DNA from: Agromyces italicus DSM 16388
Lineage (GTDB): Bacteria > Actinomycetota > Actinomycetes > Actinomycetales > Microbacteriaceae
NCBI RefSeq assembly: GCF_000421545.1
Contig: NZ_ATXF01000010.1
Location: 1-64,000, forward strand
Reading direction: 5' to 3'
DNA: 64,000 nucleotides
Part shown: piece after piece, positions 62,514-64,000 of the stretch
How positions within the stretch are numbered: the first letter of the stretch is position 1
Layout of the letters: every line of letters starts with the position of its first letter
Program-made: the position numbers and the translations under genes
Notes under the pieces: generated by a model
The model's database searches: none
What the model saw: the letters and a program-made list of their open reading frames with translations, nothing else
What the model was told of the DNA's origin: nothing

Positions 62514-62595
62514 GGGAACCATCATGCGGTGGGGCGGATGCTTCGCCCCGAAGTTATCCACAACGAGGCATCCCGCACTTCCTTGTTCACATGGG

Positions 62596-62620
62596 GTACT
62601 TTATCTGTTATAGTACTTTA
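62596..62620. promoter_or_regulatory. Repeated GTACTTTA site at the padR promoter
   Basis: GTACTTTA occurs at 62596-62603 and 62613-62620, seventeen bases apart, in a short A/T-rich block. The second copy overlaps the -10 TATAGT (62609-62614), which is seven bases before the padR ATG, giving a leaderless transcript. The surrounding CATG...TACT / AGTA...CATG symmetry suggests a PadR-dimer operator that could also control tadA on the other strand. Confidence 0.6.
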
Positions 62621-62621
62621 C

Positions 62622-63011
62622 ATGATCCAGGATTCAGCGGCATCCGGCGACGCCTTCGCGGCCGACCTGCTGCGCGGGCACACCGACACGATCGTGCTGG
62701 GCGTGCTGCGCGCGCACGACAGCTACGGCTTCGAGATCTACAAGCACATCCGCGATGCGACGGGCGGCGGGTACGAGATCAAAGAGGCGACCCTCTACGC
62801 CGGCTACCGACGGCTCGTGCGCGACGGCCTCGCCGAGGCGTACTGGGGCGATGAGTCGCAGGGCGGCCGTCGCAAGTACTACCGCATCACCGACGCGGGC
62901 CGCGCCGCCTTCCGCCAGAACGTGGCGAGCTGGGTGGCCACCCGAACCATCATCGACTCCCTGCTCGGCACCCAGGCGGCGCCGGCGAACACGAAAGGCT
63001 CCCTGCGATGA
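62622..63011 (+). CDS. PadR-family transcriptional regulator
   Basis: A 129-residue protein with a PadR winged helix: LLRGHTDTIVLGVLRAHDSYGFEIYKHIRD, then GYEIKEATLYAGYRRLVRDGLAEAYW and GGRRKYYRITDAGRAAFRQNVASW. The C-terminal helix is short, as in subfamily-2 PadRs. It is leaderless (TATAGT seven bases upstream). The stop overlaps the ATG of the next gene (ATGA, 63008-63011), the standard pairing of a PadR with a membrane protein of the permease-prefix type. Confidence 0.93.
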   Translation: MIQDSAASGDAFAADLLRGHTDTIVLGVLRAHDSYGFEIYKHIRDATGGGYEIKEATLYAGYRRLVRDGLAEAYWGDESQGGRRKYYRITDAGRAAFRQNVASWVATRTIIDSLLGTQAAPANTKGSLR

Positions 63012-63042
63012 CGAACGAACGCAGCCCCCGCACTCGACCGAG

Positions 63043-63993
63043 GTGCACCGCCTCCTCGATGAGGCCTTCGCGGGCATCGATCCCACCCCCGAGGCACAAG
63101 ACCTGAAAGAAGAGATCCGCGACAAGCTGCTCTCGCGGGTCGCCGAGCTCGAGGTCGCCGGCGCCTCCCCCGCCGAGGCGGCCCGCCGCGCGATCGGCGA
63201 GCTCGGCGACGTGCGCGAGCTCGCCGCAACGGCCTCGGGCGAGAGCGAAGGCGAAGCTGACGCAGCGGATGCCACGCCGCCGGCCTCGTCTCCGCGCGGC
63301 GCCCGCCCCGCGGCATCCGCCGCCGAACTCGCCGAACGTCACCGGGTGCGCCCGAAGCCCGCCTTCGTGGTGCGCACCGTGCTGCTCGCCATCGTCGCGG
63401 CGGCCGCCCTCGTGACGCTCGTGCTCGGGCTCACGCCGCTGCTGTCGCTCGCCACGAGCCTGCTCATCGTCATCGCCGCGGTGCTCGGGCTCGCGATCGG
63501 CGTGATCACGGGCGACGCGCTTCGGCAGGAGACGACGACGAACTACCCGCTGCCGACCGGGAGGGCGCTGCTCTTCGGCACCGCCACGGGCCTGCTCGTC
63601 GCCGGGCTCGGTTTCGCGGCCGTCGTCGCAGTGCGGCTCGACCTCGTGTGGCTCGTGCTCGCCGCAGTGCTCGTGATCGTCGCGATCGCCGTGCTCAGCG
63701 CGCTCGGCGCCACCCAGACCAACCGGCACAAGCCCTGGATGGTCGCCATGCAGCGCGACGCCGCCCGAGCGGGCAACCGCTTCGAGGAGGACCCGGCCGC
63801 CGCCGCCCGCTTCGGCATCTACTCGGCCGTGATCTGGCTCTCCGCCTTCGCGCTCGTGCCGGTGCTCGGCTTCACGGTGGGTTGGTGGTGGGCGCCGTTG
63901 CCGATCGTCGGCGCGTTCATCGTCATGATGCTCGTGCTCGCGCGCATGCTCTTCGGGCACGACACGTCGCGCTCCGCGCGCTCCTCGCGCTGA
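63043..63993 (+). CDS. Permease-prefix-domain membrane protein, PadR-coupled, start frameshifted
   Basis: A 316-residue product from the GTG at 63043, in frame to the stop. The N-terminus (VHRLLDEAFAGIDPTPEAQDLKEEIRDKLLSRVAELEV in parts) is the permease-prefix domain 1 helix bundle, then a linker (80-110), then about six membrane helices. The expected start is the ATG at 63008 overlapping the padR stop, but its frame (MTNERSPRTRPRC...) shifts after a C-tract of five at 63025-63029; one extra C gives MTNERSPPHSTEVHRLLDEA. Either the genome has a true frameshift, the assembly dropped one C, or translation begins at the GTG. The membrane domain is otherwise intact. Confidence 0.8.
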   Translation: MHRLLDEAFAGIDPTPEAQDLKEEIRDKLLSRVAELEVAGASPAEAARRAIGELGDVRELAATASGESEGEADAADATPPASSPRGARPAASAAELAERHRVRPKPAFVVRTVLLAIVAAAALVTLVLGLTPLLSLATSLLIVIAAVLGLAIGVITGDALRQETTTNYPLPTGRALLFGTATGLLVAGLGFAAVVAVRLDLVWLVLAAVLVIVAIAVLSALGATQTNRHKPWMVAMQRDAARAGNRFEEDPAAAARFGIYSAVIWLSAFALVPVLGFTVGWWWAPLPIVGAFIVMMLVLARMLFGHDTSRSARSSR

Positions 63994-64000
63994 GTCGCCG

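Overview
The window is a 64-kb stretch of very G+C-rich actinobacterial chromosome. The gene repertoire, the tmRNA tag ANKKQSDFALAA, the many leaderless genes and the housekeeping order prfB - ftsE - ftsX - smpB - ssrA point to the family Microbacteriaceae (an Agromyces- or Microbacterium-like organism). The genus is an inference. Most of the window is ordinary core chromosome with short accessory cassettes.

Layout. 1-0.5 kb: the left end of an IS110-family element running off the window edge, with a non-coding leader that may encode a bridge RNA. 0.5-10 kb: a DUF222/HNH nuclease, leuB-ilvE-GNAT, a QacA-type drug exporter with a divergent TetR regulator sharing one palindromic operator, serA, two small membrane proteins and cutC. 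11-20 kb: a secreted subtilase translationally coupled to a secreted beta-propeller protein, then a large SARP/BTAD-AAA-TPR regulator. 20-30 kb: a Tat-exported 5'-nucleotidase, a fused trehalose synthase/phosphatase and the branched-chain amino-acid genes ilvD-ilvB-ilvN-ilvC. 30-36 kb: a TetR-MMPL-YhgE export operon. 37-41 kb: a biotin ECF-transporter operon (bioY, bioM, bioN) with an adenylate-forming ligase and a thiolase between the transporter genes. 41-46 kb: tRNA-Lys, a histidinol-phosphatase-type IMPase, a divergent EamA/LysR pair and an aldo/keto reductase. 46-56 kb: ssrA, SIMPL and tyrosine-phosphatase genes, smpB, ftsX, ftsE, an inserted NhaC-amidohydrolase-TetR cassette, then prfB. 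56-64 kb: an MFS transporter, a PPOX protein, a compact tad pilus operon including a 58-aa pilin-like gene, and a PadR regulator with a coupled membrane protein whose start is frameshifted.

How the genes work together. leuB/ilvE and ilvD/B/N/C are two halves of branched-chain amino-acid synthesis about 18 kb apart; serA adds serine. ssrA, smpB and prfB form a translation-termination and ribosome-rescue neighbourhood with the divisome genes ftsEX. The local regulators (TetR x3, LysR, PadR) sit beside the gene they probably control, and four have a visible palindrome or repeat in the promoter.

The points most worth following up are the ligase-thiolase insertion in the biotin transporter operon, the MMPL transporter with a degenerate ABC-ATPase-like C-terminal domain, the IS110 leader as a candidate bridge RNA, widespread leaderless promoters, the recurrent GGATGCC motif that also builds intergenic hairpins, and the C-tract frameshift in the PadR-coupled gene. 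I saw no CRISPR array, prophage or recognisable anti-phage island. All counts here were made by eye.
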